Source: Burkholderia aenigmatica (GTDB lineage: Bacteria; Pseudomonadota; Gammaproteobacteria; Burkholderiales; Burkholderiaceae). Taken from it: a DNA stretch of 64,000 nucleotides. Below the pieces are notes generated by a model that saw only the letters and a list, made by a program, of their open reading frames with translations, did no database searches and was not told the DNA's origin. Shown here in pieces: positions 27,001 through 36,062 of this stretch. The stretch is taken from assembly GCF_902499175.1 (NCBI RefSeq), contig NZ_CABVQC010000038.1, positions 21,288 to 85,287 of the forward strand. Direction: 5' to 3'. The translations under genes were made by a program, and so were the position numbers. The stretch's first letter is position 1. Every line of letters starts with the position of its first letter.

Positions 27001-30000
27001 GACCTCGGCGTGCTGTGCTCGGGCAAGACCGACGACAAGGGCCGCATGGCCTGCGACGCGACACTCGAACAGGCCGGCAACGTGCAGCTGATCGCGGTGG
27101 CCAAGGACGGCGACGGCCGCACGTCGAATGCATCGACGTCGGTGTGGGTCACGCGCGAGGACGAACTCTGGTTCGGCGGCGACAACACCGACCGGATCGA
27201 CGTGATCCCGGAGAAGACCTCGTACGAGCCGGGCGAAACCGCCCGCTTCCAGGTGCGCATGCCGTTCCGCTACGCAACCGCGCTGGTGGCAGTCGAACGC
27301 GGCGGCGTGATGGAAACGCACATCGTCGAGCTGAACGGCAAGAACCCGACGGTCGACCTGAAGGTCGGCGAATCGTGGGGGCCGAACGTTTACGTGTCGG
27401 TGCTCGCACTGCGCGGCCGGATTCGCGAAGTGCCGTGGTACTCGTTCTTCACGTGGGGCTGGAAGGCACCGGTCGAATGGGCACGCGCATTCTGGCGCGA
27501 AGGCCGTCACTATGAAGCGCCGACCGCGTTCGTCGACTTGTCGAAACCCGCGTTCCGCTACGGCCTCGGCGAGATCAAGGTCGGCACGGGCGTGCATCGC
27601 CTGGGCGTGACCGTGACGACCGACGCGACGCGCTACACGGTGCGCAGCAAGGCGCAGGCACACGTGAAGGTCACACTGCCGAACGGCCAGCCCGCACCGG
27701 CCGGCACGCAGATCGCGGTCGCGGCCGTCGACGAGGCGCTGCTCGAACTGATGCCGAACAACAGCTGGGATCTGCTCGACGCGATGCTGCGGCGACGCGC
27801 GTACGGCGTCGAGACGGCCACCGCGCAGATGGAAATCGTGGGCCGCCGCCACTTCGGCCGCAAGGCCGTGCCGGCCGGCGGCGGTGGCGGCAGCGCACCG
27901 ACGCGCGAACTGTTCGACACGCTGCTGCTGTGGAATCCGCGCGTGACGCTGGATGCCAATGGCAGCGCAACCGTCGAAGTACCGCTGAACGACGCGCTCA
28001 CGCGTTTCCGGATCGTCGCGATCGCGGCGGTCGGCCCCGACCGCTTCGGCACCGGCAGCACGTCGATCCGCAGCACGCAGGATCTGCAGCTGATCTCCGG
28101 CCTGCCGCCGCTCGTGCGCGAAGGCGACGCGTTCCGCGCGCAGGTCACGCTGCGCAACACGACCGACCGCGCGATGCAGGTCGTCGTGACGCCGCGCGTG
28201 ACGGGTGTCGAGGTCGCGCCGCAGACCGTATCGCTCGCGGCCAATACGGCAACCGAAGTCGCGTGGACGATCACCGTGCCCGAACAGGCGATCGACACGG
28301 CTGGCGCGCTGAACTGGCGCATCGAAGCAGCCGAGCAAGGCGGCAAGCGCGCGTCCGACGCGCTGGCGGTCGCGCAGAAGGTCGTGCCCGCGCTGCCGGT
28401 CACGGTCCAGCAGGCGACGCTCGCGCAAGTCGACGGCACGTTGACGGTGCCGGTGGCCTCTCCGGCCGGCGCCACGAACAACGCGCAAGGCCTGCCGCGC
28501 GGCGGCATCGCGGTGTCGCTGCAGTCGAAGCTTGCCGACGGGCTGCCTGGCGTGAAACGCTGGTTCGAACGTTATCCGTACCGCTGCCTCGAACAGCAGA
28601 CCTCGCGCGCGATCGGCCTGCGCGACCCCGCGCAATGGCAGGCGCTGATCGCCCGCATGCCCGTCTATCTCGACAGCGACGGGCTCGCGAGCTACTTCCC
28701 GCCGTCGTCCGACGATTCGCACGCCGGCAGCGCGACGCTGTCGTCGTACCTGCTCGTGGTGTCCGACGAGGCGAGCCGTCTCGACCCGCGCTTCGCGCTG
28801 CCGGAAGACCTGCGCACGCAGCTCGAGGCCGGGCTCGCGCGCTTCGTCGACGGCCGCCTCGAGCGCAACTCGTGGGCGCCGCGCCAGGATCGCGACCTGC
28901 GCAAGCTCGCCGCGATCGAGGCACTGTCGCGCTATGGCGCCGCGCAGGGCCGCATGCTCGGCTCGATCGAGATCGCGCCGAACCAGTGGCCGACCTCGGC
29001 GGTGATCGACTATCACGCGATCCTGACGCGCGTGAAGGACATCCCGCAACGCGACGAGAAACGCGCGCAGGCCGAACAAATCCTGCGGGCACGCCTCACG
29101 TACCAGGGCACGCAGCTCGTGTTCTCGACCGCGCGCGACGACGACCTGTGGTGGCTGATGACCAGCAACGAGACCAACGCGGCACGTCTCGCGCTGGAAT
29201 TCGCGGGCGACCCGGCGTGGAAGGACGAGATGCCGCGCGTGACGGCCGGCCTGCTCGCGTTGCAGCGCCAGGGCGCATGGCAGACGACCACGTCGAACGC
29301 GCTCGGCCTGCTCGCGGTCGAGCGCTTCTCGCGCACCTACGAGAGCACGCCGGTGGCCGGCGCGACGAAGGTCGCGCTCGGCGGCGACGAGCGCACGATC
29401 TCGTGGTCGCAGGCATCGGCACCCGCGCCGGTCGATACGCCGGCGTCGGCCACCCCGGCCACCCGCGCCGCCGCGTCCCGCAGCGTGATGCTGCCGTGGC
29501 CGCGCGCGTCGCAAGCGCCGGCCACGCTGTCCGTCACGCAGGACGGCACGGGCCGCCCGTGGGCCACGATCGAAAGCCTCGCGGCGGTGCCGCTGCGTTC
29601 GCCGTTCGCGGCCGGCTACCGGATCACGAAGACCGTCACGCCCGTGTCGCCCGCCGTCAAGGGCGTGCTGACGCGCGGCGACGTCGTGCGCGTGCATCTC
29701 GACATCGATGCGCAGAGCGACATGACGTGGGTCGTCGTCAACGATCCGGTTCCGGCCGGGTCGACGATCCTCGGATCGGGCCTCGGCCGCGACTCCGAAG
29801 CCGCGACGCAGGGCGAGAAGACGCCGGATGGCGCGTGGCCGGCGTTCATCGAGCGCGACTTCGACGGCTACCGCGCGTACTACGACTATCTGCCGAAGGG
29901 CAAATTCTCGGTCGAATACACGGTGCGGCTGAACAACGTCGGCACGTTCGGGCTGCCGCCGACGCGTGTCGAGGCGCTGTACGCGCCGTCCGTGTACGGC

Positions 30001-30051
30001 CTGTGGCCGAACCCGCCGATGACCGTGAAGGCGGCCGACGCGGGCAAGTAA
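24004..30051 (+). CDS. Alpha-2-macroglobulin family protease inhibitor (thioester type)
   Basis: A 2015-residue bacterial alpha-2-macroglobulin that traps foreign proteases in the periplasm. A membrane-spanning or signal segment lies at about residues 20-38. Repeated MG-like beta domains fill the first 1200 residues. The thioester motif CLEQ is intact with Cys1528, inside the alpha-helical region (YRCLEQQTSRAIGL). It is larger than E. coli YfhM (about 1650) and has no lipobox cysteine, so it is probably anchored by its N-terminal helix. An acidic low-complexity insertion (NADDDSQDGDNASASNN) lies near residue 855. The ATG at 24004 is preferred over the GTG at 23962. It is followed 10 bp later by pbpC, the conserved partner. 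Confidence 0.95.
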   Translation: MKQHDKQNKAKRTNHTTRLLWRIGAVAALGGATALSLHAGAARTVSVSPQGTVTEVRQTVVKFDEPMVAFGSASAPNPARVTCNDSTAARGQGHWLDDKTWVYDFENDLPPGVRCAVALNDTLRSVAGNAASGPRRFTFQTGGPFPVNVRPGSREIEERQMFVLKLNGPAEPRSALANIWCEAAGIGNRIPVTAADDDARNALLDHFGLKKDAARVLTLSCAQALPASAKMQLVYGKGVTSPSGIPNETERRFDFTVRAPFAASFSCERENAKAPCTPLRPLTLSFNAPISRKNAEAIKLRGPDGSLSPTFAADDKSEEVTTVTFNPPLPEQAGLTIELPSGLRDVTDRSLSNADLFPLATRTAPMPPLAKFSSGTFGIVERFAEPDTPALVPVTLRNVEADLHIDGLNTQGAQFSNLKVDDDTAIRQWMRTVDRFDNWSMTAGSIDSQIPGLLERKGQHPVYVPREAGEKAPAPKDRRIDVRSLTLLKGQPGVQALTLPKADPKALRPFEVVGVPIDKPGFYVLELASPALGRSLLAKPSSMYVRTTVLVTNLGVHLKQGRENNLVWVTTLDKGKPVPNAQIRVSDCNGDEIASGTTDAQGLLKIDGAFESKRACSSSDSEQRFDDYFVSARVNDPKTGPDMAFVSSGWNRGIESWRFNVPTDTDSARTVRAHTVFDRTLLRAGETVSMKHFIRTETLQSLAFPAQYPTRVTIRHLGTGQTYKLPLTWAADHSADTQFTLPAAAKLGEYSVELEGGPEDAPTATYYSGSFRVEAFRLPVLKGSIGARDAQKSPLVAVKEAPLAVQIDYVSGGGASNLPVQVSALMKWASPPFADRFEDFSFTPYRPEASDGNADDDSQDGDNASASNNDPDATKLIADKLPLTLDRNGAGSVTLKGLPDVDAPKRIALEATFADPNGEVQTIRGDTILWPAAVVAGIKAGRWVSVGQHVPVQALAVDLQGKPRASVPIEIKGVAHITTSSRKRMVGGFYAYDNKSDTRDLGVLCSGKTDDKGRMACDATLEQAGNVQLIAVAKDGDGRTSNASTSVWVTREDELWFGGDNTDRIDVIPEKTSYEPGETARFQVRMPFRYATALVAVERGGVMETHIVELNGKNPTVDLKVGESWGPNVYVSVLALRGRIREVPWYSFFTWGWKAPVEWARAFWREGRHYEAPTAFVDLSKPAFRYGLGEIKVGTGVHRLGVTVTTDATRYTVRSKAQAHVKVTLPNGQPAPAGTQIAVAAVDEALLELMPNNSWDLLDAMLRRRAYGVETATAQMEIVGRRHFGRKAVPAGGGGGSAPTRELFDTLLLWNPRVTLDANGSATVEVPLNDALTRFRIVAIAAVGPDRFGTGSTSIRSTQDLQLISGLPPLVREGDAFRAQVTLRNTTDRAMQVVVTPRVTGVEVAPQTVSLAANTATEVAWTITVPEQAIDTAGALNWRIEAAEQGGKRASDALAVAQKVVPALPVTVQQATLAQVDGTLTVPVASPAGATNNAQGLPRGGIAVSLQSKLADGLPGVKRWFERYPYRCLEQQTSRAIGLRDPAQWQALIARMPVYLDSDGLASYFPPSSDDSHAGSATLSSYLLVVSDEASRLDPRFALPEDLRTQLEAGLARFVDGRLERNSWAPRQDRDLRKLAAIEALSRYGAAQGRMLGSIEIAPNQWPTSAVIDYHAILTRVKDIPQRDEKRAQAEQILRARLTYQGTQLVFSTARDDDLWWLMTSNETNAARLALEFAGDPAWKDEMPRVTAGLLALQRQGAWQTTTSNALGLLAVERFSRTYESTPVAGATKVALGGDERTISWSQASAPAPVDTPASATPATRAAASRSVMLPWPRASQAPATLSVTQDGTGRPWATIESLAAVPLRSPFAAGYRITKTVTPVSPAVKGVLTRGDVVRVHLDIDAQSDMTWVVVNDPVPAGSTILGSGLGRDSEAATQGEKTPDGAWPAFIERDFDGYRAYYDYLPKGKFSVEYTVRLNNVGTFGLPPTRVEALYAPSVYGLWPNPPMTVKAADAGK

Positions 30052-30061
30052 CGAGACCGTG

Positions 30062-32305
30062 ATGATCGATCTGGTATTGCCGCGGTCGGCGCGTTTCGCC
30101 GGCCGCGTATTGGTCGCCATCGTGCTGGCCGCGCCGCTCGTCGCGCATGCGCTACCGAGCTACGACGAAGTGCGCCGCAACTGGCGCAGCTCGGACTGGG
30201 TGCTGCTCGCGCGCGACGGCACGCCGCTGCAGCGCACGCGAGTCGACCTCACCGAACGGCGCGGCGACTGGGTGTCGCTCGCCGACGTGTCGCCCGCATT
30301 TCGCGAAGCGATCGTCGTGTCCGAAGACAAGCGCTTCTATGAACACAGCGGCGTCGACTGGCGCGGCATCGCCGGCGCCGCGTGGGGCAACCTGTGGAAC
30401 GAGCGCACGCGCGGCGCATCGACCGTCACGATGCAGCTCGCCGGGCTGCTCAGCGATTCGCCGCGCCGGTCGGGCCAGCGCTCGCTGCCGCAGAAGGCGT
30501 CGCAGGCGGTCAACGCGCTGCTGCTCGAACGCGGCTGGCGCAAGGACCAGGTGCTCGAGGCGTACCTGAACCTCGTGCCGTTCCGCGGCGAGACGATCGG
30601 CCTCGCCGCGTTGTCGCAGGTGCTGTTCGGCAAGGCGCCATCGGGCCTCGACGCACGCGAAGCCGCGATCGCGGCCGCGCTCGTACGCGCGCCGAACGCA
30701 ACGCCCGCGAAAGTCGCCGAGCGCGCGTGCCGGATCCTGCGCGACATGCATGCCGAGCAGGCCTGCGCATCGCTCGACGGCTACGTGCAACTTGTCACCG
30801 CGCGTCCCGCCAGCGCCGCGCGCGACGACGGCGCCGCCCTCGCCCCGCACTTCGCGCGACGCATCGCGGCCGAGGTCCGGCCAACGGCCGGCGCGCAGGT
30901 GCGCACGACGCTCGATGCGCCGCTGCAGCGCTTCGCGCGCGACACGCTGGTGCGCGCGCTGACCGAACTCAACGCGCCCGCGCACCGGCGCAACGTGCAG
31001 GACGGCGCGGTCGTCGTGATCGACAACGCGACCGGCGAGATTCGCGCGTGGGTCGGATCGTCGGGCGCGCTGTCGAGCGCCCGCGACGTGGACGCCGTGC
31101 TCGCGCCACGTCAGGCCGGCTCGACGCTCAAGCCGTTCCTGTATGCGCAGGCGATCGACGAGAAACGGCTGACGGCCGCGTCACTGCTCGACGATGCGCC
31201 GATCAACCTCGCCGCCGGCGGCGGCCTGTACATTCCGCAGAACTACGACAAGGACTTCAAGGGCTGGGTGAGCGTGCGCAGCGCGCTCGGCGGCTCGCTG
31301 AACGTGCCGGCCGTGCGCACGCTCGTGCTCGTCACGCCGCACCGCTTCGCGCGCACGCTGACCGCGCTCGGCCTGCCGCTCGCGCAGGAAGGCGACTACT
31401 ACGGCTTCAGCCTCGCGCTCGGCAGTGCGGACGTCACGCTGCTGTCGCTGACCAACGCGTACCGCGCGCTCGCGAACGGCGGCATTGCGCGCAAGGTCAT
31501 CGACGTGCCAGCGCCGGCTCCGGCAGCCGGCGCGTCCGCCGCGTCGCCCGCCCGCGCCGCCGACGGTACACGCGTGTTCAGCGAGGCGGCCAGCTTCGTC
31601 GTCACCGACATCCTGTCCGACAACAACGCGCGTGTGCGCACGTTCGGCTTCGACAATCCGCTCGCGACGCGCTTCTTCTCGGCGGTCAAGACCGGTACGA
31701 GCAAGGACATGCGCGACAACTGGACGGTCGGTTTCACGTCGCGCTATACGGTCGGCGTGTGGGTCGGCAATGCGGACGGTTCGCCGATGTGGGACGTGTC
31801 GGGTGTCACGGGTGCGTCGCCGGTGTGGTCGGCGGTCGTCGGCTACCTGCACCGCGACCAGCCGAGCCGTGCGCCACGCGCGCCGGCCGGGGTCGAGACG
31901 CGCCGCATCACGTTCGAACGCGATATCGAACCGTCACGCAACGAGTGGTTCATCGCGGGAACGGCGGTCGACACGATCCGGCTCGCCGCCCCCGTCACGC
32001 CGGGCAAGGACGGCGCACGCGCGCCGCTGACGATCGGCACGCCGACCGACGGCACGATCTTCGCGATCGATCCGGACATTCCACCGAAGAACCAGCGGAT
32101 CTGGTTCGAGCGTTCGGCCGGGCGCGCCACGAAGTTTGCGTGGCGGCTCGACGACAAGGTGATCGGGCATGCCGATCGCATCGCGTGGCTGCCGTGGCCG
32201 GGCCGGCACCGGCTCGAACTCGTCGACGCGCGCGGCAATGTCGCCGATGCGATCAGCTTCGAGGTGCGCGGCGCGTTCGCAAAGGCGGCCGTGCGCAAGC
32301 CCTGA
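30062..32305 (+). CDS. pbpC: Penicillin-binding protein 1C (bifunctional transglycosylase/transpeptidase)
   Basis: A 747-residue class A PBP. An N-terminal signal-anchor lies at about residues 10-32. The GT51 glycosyltransferase spans about 55-225, with EDKRFYEHSGVDWRGI and GASTVTMQLAGLL. The transpeptidase spans about 300-560, with the SxxK serine in AGSTLKPFLYAQ, SLN and VKTGTSKDMRDNW. The C-terminal 90 residues match the PBP1C-specific BiPBP_C domain. A GTG three bases upstream (30059) is an alternative start. It is transcribed with the macroglobulin gene; the pair is thought to repair peptidoglycan and trap proteases after envelope breach. Confidence 0.95.
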   Translation: MIDLVLPRSARFAGRVLVAIVLAAPLVAHALPSYDEVRRNWRSSDWVLLARDGTPLQRTRVDLTERRGDWVSLADVSPAFREAIVVSEDKRFYEHSGVDWRGIAGAAWGNLWNERTRGASTVTMQLAGLLSDSPRRSGQRSLPQKASQAVNALLLERGWRKDQVLEAYLNLVPFRGETIGLAALSQVLFGKAPSGLDAREAAIAAALVRAPNATPAKVAERACRILRDMHAEQACASLDGYVQLVTARPASAARDDGAALAPHFARRIAAEVRPTAGAQVRTTLDAPLQRFARDTLVRALTELNAPAHRRNVQDGAVVVIDNATGEIRAWVGSSGALSSARDVDAVLAPRQAGSTLKPFLYAQAIDEKRLTAASLLDDAPINLAAGGGLYIPQNYDKDFKGWVSVRSALGGSLNVPAVRTLVLVTPHRFARTLTALGLPLAQEGDYYGFSLALGSADVTLLSLTNAYRALANGGIARKVIDVPAPAPAAGASAASPARAADGTRVFSEAASFVVTDILSDNNARVRTFGFDNPLATRFFSAVKTGTSKDMRDNWTVGFTSRYTVGVWVGNADGSPMWDVSGVTGASPVWSAVVGYLHRDQPSRAPRAPAGVETRRITFERDIEPSRNEWFIAGTAVDTIRLAAPVTPGKDGARAPLTIGTPTDGTIFAIDPDIPPKNQRIWFERSAGRATKFAWRLDDKVIGHADRIAWLPWPGRHRLELVDARGNVADAISFEVRGAFAKAAVRKP

Positions 32306-32328
32306 GCGCTTGAGTGGGTGAGCCGGCC

Positions 32329-32961
32329 TTACTCGCCGGCCGCGTTCGTGTTCGCCTTCGGCGACTGCGGTTGCGCGGAGAAGTCGAGTGCCGGCGCGGT
32401 CGAGATCGCCGCCTCGTTCGCGACGCCGAAGTTCGGGCGCGGCTGGTAGCCGAAGATCTTCGCGATCACGACGCCCGGGAACTGGCGGATCTGCACGTTG
32501 TAGTGCTGCACCGTCTTGATGTAGCGGCCGCGCGCGACCGCGATGCGGTTTTCCGTGCCTTCGAGCTGGGTCTGCAGGTCGCGGAACGCTTCGCTCGCCT
32601 TCAGCTCCGGGTAGCGCTCGGACACCACCATCAGCCGGCTCAGCGCACCCGACAGCTCGCCCTGCCGCTGGTCGAACGCCGCGAGCGCGGCCGGATCCTT
32701 TGCCATCTCCGGCGTCATTTGCACGCTGCCCACCCGCGCACGGGCCGACGCCACCTCGGTCAGCACGCGCTCCTCGTGCGACGCGTAGCCCTTCACCGAC
32801 GCGGCGAGGTTCGGCACGAGGTCGGCGCGGCGCTGGTACTGGTTCAGCACTTCGGACCACGCGGCATTGATGTTCTCGTCGGACGACTGGATCGCGTTAT
32901 AACCGCACCCCGCGAGCGGAGCCAGCACGCAGCACACAAGCAGGATTCGAAACCATTTCAT
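32329..32961 (-). CDS. LemA-family lipoprotein
   Basis: A 210-residue LemA protein. It starts with a lipoprotein signal, with the lipobox LAGC near residues 17-20. The helical LemA core follows: DENINAAWSEVLNQYQRRADLVPNLAASVKGYASHEERVLTEV, then ARARVG and the conserved YNVQIRQFPGVVIAKIFGYQPRPNF. The frame is open back to 33498, overlapping the upstream gene, but the ATG at 32961 starts the signal peptide. It follows the TPM-domain gene (80-bp gap) in an arrangement seen in many bacteria. Function is not firmly known; the pair is often linked to envelope stress. Confidence 0.93.
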   Translation of the reverse strand: MKWFRILLVCCVLAPLAGCGYNAIQSSDENINAAWSEVLNQYQRRADLVPNLAASVKGYASHEERVLTEVASARARVGSVQMTPEMAKDPAALAAFDQRQGELSGALSRLMVVSERYPELKASEAFRDLQTQLEGTENRIAVARGRYIKTVQHYNVQIRQFPGVVIAKIFGYQPRPNFGVANEAAISTAPALDFSAQPQSPKANTNAAGE

Positions 32962-33041
32962 GGTGGATGTTTCCGGTTGAACGCTCCGGGTGGAGCCGTA
33001 GGTGAAAAGAAACGAGCGAGCGGCCACGCTGCGCGCGGTGG

Positions 33042-34469
33042 CTACCAGCGGCCCGATGCACCGCCGCCACCGCTCGAACCGCCATCGCCGCGGAACGAAT
33101 CGGCGCTCGAGCGCGACCGGGAGCCGGACGAGGAAGACGACGAAGACGAGCCGATGCCCATCAACTTCGCCCAGATCACGGCGAGCACGCACAGCACGCC
33201 GAAGATGCCGGACAGCACTTCCTCGACCGAATAATCCATCTCGCGCCCGATCGCGACGATCATGAACAGCGTCCCGCCCACGATCGCCGTGTATTTGCGC
33301 ACGCGCGCCGACAGGAACAGGTTGATCCCGAGCAGGCACGGCGCGACACCGGCCGCCGCCGGGACGAACAACGCGGCGCCCAGCATGGCTTCGAGATTGC
33401 CGTTGAAGATTGTGCCGACCGGCAGCATCACGATCGGTACGACGGCCGCCACGAGCCAGGCGGCCAGCAGCGCCACCCGGCGGCGCAACTGGCGCCACTG
33501 CGCGACCACGCCCAGCACGACGTTGGCCACCCCGAGCAGGAACCAGAACCGCACCCCGCCCGTATTCGCATGTTTCCGCACCGGCAGGCCGTTCGGCTGA
33601 TACTGTTCGCCGCCGGCCCGTGCGTCACGAGGCGGTGCGTTCGTGGCATCCGCCGTGGTCGCCGTGGCCGTTTCGTATGCGTCGTCGCGCCCGCCGGGCG
33701 CCGTCGCGGGTGCCGCCGGCTCAGGCGTGGCGACGTCTGCCGGCATCATTTCGTGTGCCAGCGCGTCCACCGCATCGCTGATGCCGCCTTCAACACGGTT
33801 CTCGCGGAAAGCCGGCACGATCCGCTCACGGATGATCCGGCCCGCGACGATGTCCGGAATCGTGCCTTCGAGCCCGTAGCCGACTTCGATCCGCACGGCA
33901 TGGTCGTTGAGCGCGGCGACGAGCAACAGGCCGTTGTTGACCTCGGCCTTGCCGAGCTTCCATTGATCGAATACGGTGGTCGCGAACTGCTCGATCGTCG
34001 ATTGCCCGGTCGACCCGACCAGCAGGATCGCGATCTGCACGCCAAGCCGTTGTTCGAGCGCCGCGAGGCGGTCGGTCAGCTCGGATGCGCAGGCGGCGCT
34101 CAGCACGCCCGTGGTGTCCGTCACGCGGCCTTTGAGTGGCGGTGCGGCTTCAGGCTTTGCGGCGACCGGATAGGCCGCTGCGGCAGCCACGTGCGTGCAC
34201 GCCGACTGGGCCGGGGTGAAAGGCGGGGTGGCCGACGACGCCACGACGGCGTTGCTGCCGTCTTCGGTTGTCGCGGCAATGGCCGCGCCGCCGAACAGCA
34301 CGACCGCGCCCGTCAGCAAGGCCGTGGCCTTCCAGAAGCCGGGCCTGCGGGCCTCCCCCTTCGTGCTGCGTGTGGGCGGAATGCCGTTTCGGGTCGTGCC
34401 TGCCCACGCTGCCGGATCGCCCTCGCCACCCGGCAGGCGCGGCCGGCCCGTCAGTCGTTTCAAGTTCAT
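33042..34469 (-). CDS. TPM-domain (YgcG-like) membrane protein
   Basis: A 475-residue protein. A transmembrane segment or uncleaved signal lies at about 46-66. The TPM domain spans about 110-245 (RVTDTTGVLSA, LGVQIAILLVGSTGQSTIEQFATTVFDQWKLG, NNGLLLVAALNDHAVRIEVGYGLEG). A low-complexity Ala/Pro/Thr linker follows, then three or four helices (about 305-440). The end is a Ser-rich and Gly-rich tail (GSSSSSSSSGSRS, then GGSSGGGGASGRW). Such tails are typical of YgcG proteins. It is probably the first gene of a two-gene operon with LemA. The 45-residue cytosolic leader before the first helix is longer than usual, so the start could be downstream. Confidence 0.88.
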   Translation of the reverse strand: MNLKRLTGRPRLPGGEGDPAAWAGTTRNGIPPTRSTKGEARRPGFWKATALLTGAVVLFGGAAIAATTEDGSNAVVASSATPPFTPAQSACTHVAAAAAYPVAAKPEAAPPLKGRVTDTTGVLSAACASELTDRLAALEQRLGVQIAILLVGSTGQSTIEQFATTVFDQWKLGKAEVNNGLLLVAALNDHAVRIEVGYGLEGTIPDIVAGRIIRERIVPAFRENRVEGGISDAVDALAHEMMPADVATPEPAAPATAPGGRDDAYETATATTADATNAPPRDARAGGEQYQPNGLPVRKHANTGGVRFWFLLGVANVVLGVVAQWRQLRRRVALLAAWLVAAVVPIVMLPVGTIFNGNLEAMLGAALFVPAAAGVAPCLLGINLFLSARVRKYTAIVGGTLFMIVAIGREMDYSVEEVLSGIFGVLCVLAVIWAKLMGIGSSSSSSSSGSRSRSSADSFRGDGGSSGGGGASGRW

Positions 34470-34790
34470 GTCGGAAACGGCGCGCCGGCTCCATCGGGAG
34501 CGGCGCGTTCTCTCGTCGTTTTTAATCGTCCCGCAGCATAACCAATTGCGAAGGGAACTGAAAGGTTTCCGGCCGGCTTCCGGACCTCGTCATTTCAATC
34601 TGTCGTCGTATCGCCCCGATGCCGGCAAAGCCGTGCAGCGCATGACACGCTCGACGGCAGGCCGCCCCGGCCACAAGCGGGCCAAACGGGCGAACCCGGC
34701 GAGCAGCCACCCGATTCGGGACCTAGAATGTGAACGGCACCACCTCTCCGGCGCCCACCGGTTGCCCCACTCTCCTCAAGGCCAGCGACC
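34470..34790. other. Divergent intergenic region
   Basis: This 321-bp region holds no convincing gene. A TAGAAT box near 34725-34730, about 60 bp before the lipoprotein start, is a possible -10 element, but no good -35 partner was found. Nothing else was recognised. Confidence 0.35.
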
Positions 34791-35480
34791 ATGAACATTC
34801 ACCCCCGCCGTTTCATCCGCCCCGCGCTGGGCACGCTCTGCATCGCCATCCTCGCGACGCTTCAGGCGTGCAACGGCGATGCCTGCTTCGGCGTGGATGT
34901 CTGTTTCAACAACAACACGCAGACCGTCGCGCTCTCGGGCACGGCCGCGACAGGCGACGCGCTCGCCAGCGCGCAGGTGGCGGTCAACTGCGTGACGGGT
35001 TCGGCGACGACGCTGACGGACGGCGGCGGCAACTATCAGGTGACGGTCAATGCCGTGCTGCCGTGCGCGATCACCGTGACGTCGGGCGGCACGAGCCTGC
35101 ATTCGCTCGCGTACGCGGGCGGCACGTTCAATACGACGCCTGAGACCGAGCTGATGCTGGTCTATCTCGCCGCCCAACTCGGCACGGACACGGCCACACT
35201 GATCGGCAATTTCCAGGGGAATTCGCGCTACCAGCAGGCGATGAACAATGCGAACACCGTACAGGCCGCACAATCGGCCGTGGTGACGAATCTGCAGCAG
35301 CGCTATTCGGTCACGCTCGCGGCGCCGGCATTCCTGACCACGTCGTTCACGGTCGGGCAACCGGGCGTCGACAGCGACCTCGTCGCACTCGCGAAAGCCG
35401 GTGCGATCGACTCGAACGGGATGCCGGATCCGGTGGCCGTTTCGCTGCTGGCGCAGGCCGGCGCGGCACATCCGCTGTAA
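34791..35480 (+). CDS. Putative lipoprotein of unknown function
   Basis: A 229-residue exported protein. The signal MNIHPRRFIRPALGTLCIAI ends in LATLQAC, a lipobox with Cys27. Two further cysteine pairs near the mature N-terminus (DACFGVDVCF) and in VAVNCVTGS and LPCAITV suggest disulfides. Residues about 45-110 resemble a carboxypeptidase-regulatory or Big-like beta sandwich (ALASAQVAVNCVTGSATTLT, then GNYQVTVN), as found in many anchored surface lipoproteins. The remaining part is helical. I do not recognise a named family. Convergent with the GNAT gene. Confidence 0.8.
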   Translation: MNIHPRRFIRPALGTLCIAILATLQACNGDACFGVDVCFNNNTQTVALSGTAATGDALASAQVAVNCVTGSATTLTDGGGNYQVTVNAVLPCAITVTSGGTSLHSLAYAGGTFNTTPETELMLVYLAAQLGTDTATLIGNFQGNSRYQQAMNNANTVQAAQSAVVTNLQQRYSVTLAAPAFLTTSFTVGQPGVDSDLVALAKAGAIDSNGMPDPVAVSLLAQAGAAHPL

Positions 35481-35492
35481 GCGGCCGGCGGC

Positions 35493-35519
35493 GGAAAGAA
35501 GATCGCCCGGGATCGGGCG
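35493..35519 (-). terminator. Terminator of the Bcr-GNAT operon (minus strand)
   Basis: CGCCCG (35504-35509) and CGGGCG (35514-35519) form a 6-bp stem with a 4-nt loop immediately after the GNAT stop. Read on the minus strand it is followed by ATCTTCTTTCC. It is short but correctly placed between convergent genes. Confidence 0.45.
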
Positions 35520-36062
35520 TCAGGCGCGCGTTTCGGGCTCGCCGTCGGCCAGCAGCGCCCACCGTTCGTGGTCGCGCCATTCGCCGCCGATGCGCAGATA
35601 GCGCGGCGAAAACCCCTCTTTCGTGAAACCGAGCCGCCGAACCAGCGCAATCGACGCGTGGTTGCCGGGCTGGATGTTCGCTTCGAGCCGATGCAGCCCG
35701 AGTTCGCCGAACGCGACGCCGATCGCCGCGCGCAGCGCCTCGGTCATCAGCCCCTTGCCGCTGAACGCCACCATCCCGTAGTACCCGAGATACGCGCTCT
35801 GGAACACGCCGCCGACGATCTCGTTGAGGTTCACCACGCCGACCACCGCCCCGGACGTGCGCTCGCGCGCGACGAGGCCGACGTTCGGCCCCGTCAGGCA
35901 GCGGGCGAACCACTGGTCGAATCCCGCCGGGTCGGTGAACGAGTCGACCCACGGCAGATGGTGGCTCCGGCTCGCGCGGTTGGCGGCGATCAGATCGGCG
36001 GCGTCGGTTCGGGCGACACGGTTCAGCAGGATCGGGGGCATGGGTCGGTCGACGGGCGGCAC
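35520..36062 (-). CDS. GNAT N-acetyltransferase (RimJ/RimL type)
   Basis: A 180-residue acetyltransferase. The acetyl-CoA loop region reads GMVAFSGKGLMTEALRAAIG (near 95-115). The conserved HRLEANIQPGNHASIALVRRLGFTKEG (about 124-150) is the RimJ-type signature. The GTG at 36062 is preferred to the ATG at 36041, because GGGGAGG, within the last codons of the upstream exporter gene, sits 7 nt before the GTG. The gene thus starts directly after the exporter stop and is probably translationally coupled. The target (protein N-terminus, antibiotic or metabolite) is unknown; pairing with a drug exporter hints at detoxification. Confidence 0.9.
   Translation of the reverse strand: MPPVDRPMPPILLNRVARTDAADLIAANRASRSHHLPWVDSFTDPAGFDQWFARCLTGPNVGLVARERTSGAVVGVVNLNEIVGGVFQSAYLGYYGMVAFSGKGLMTEALRAAIGVAFGELGLHRLEANIQPGNHASIALVRRLGFTKEGFSPRYLRIGGEWRDHERWALLADGEPETRA

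Noticed and set aside
23968..30120. A 2050-codon open frame on the minus strand across the macroglobulin gene.
   Set aside because: It is the antisense shadow of a high-G+C coding gene: very Arg/His/Ala-rich, with no domains. The plus-strand frame has a signal segment, MG domains and the CLEQ motif.
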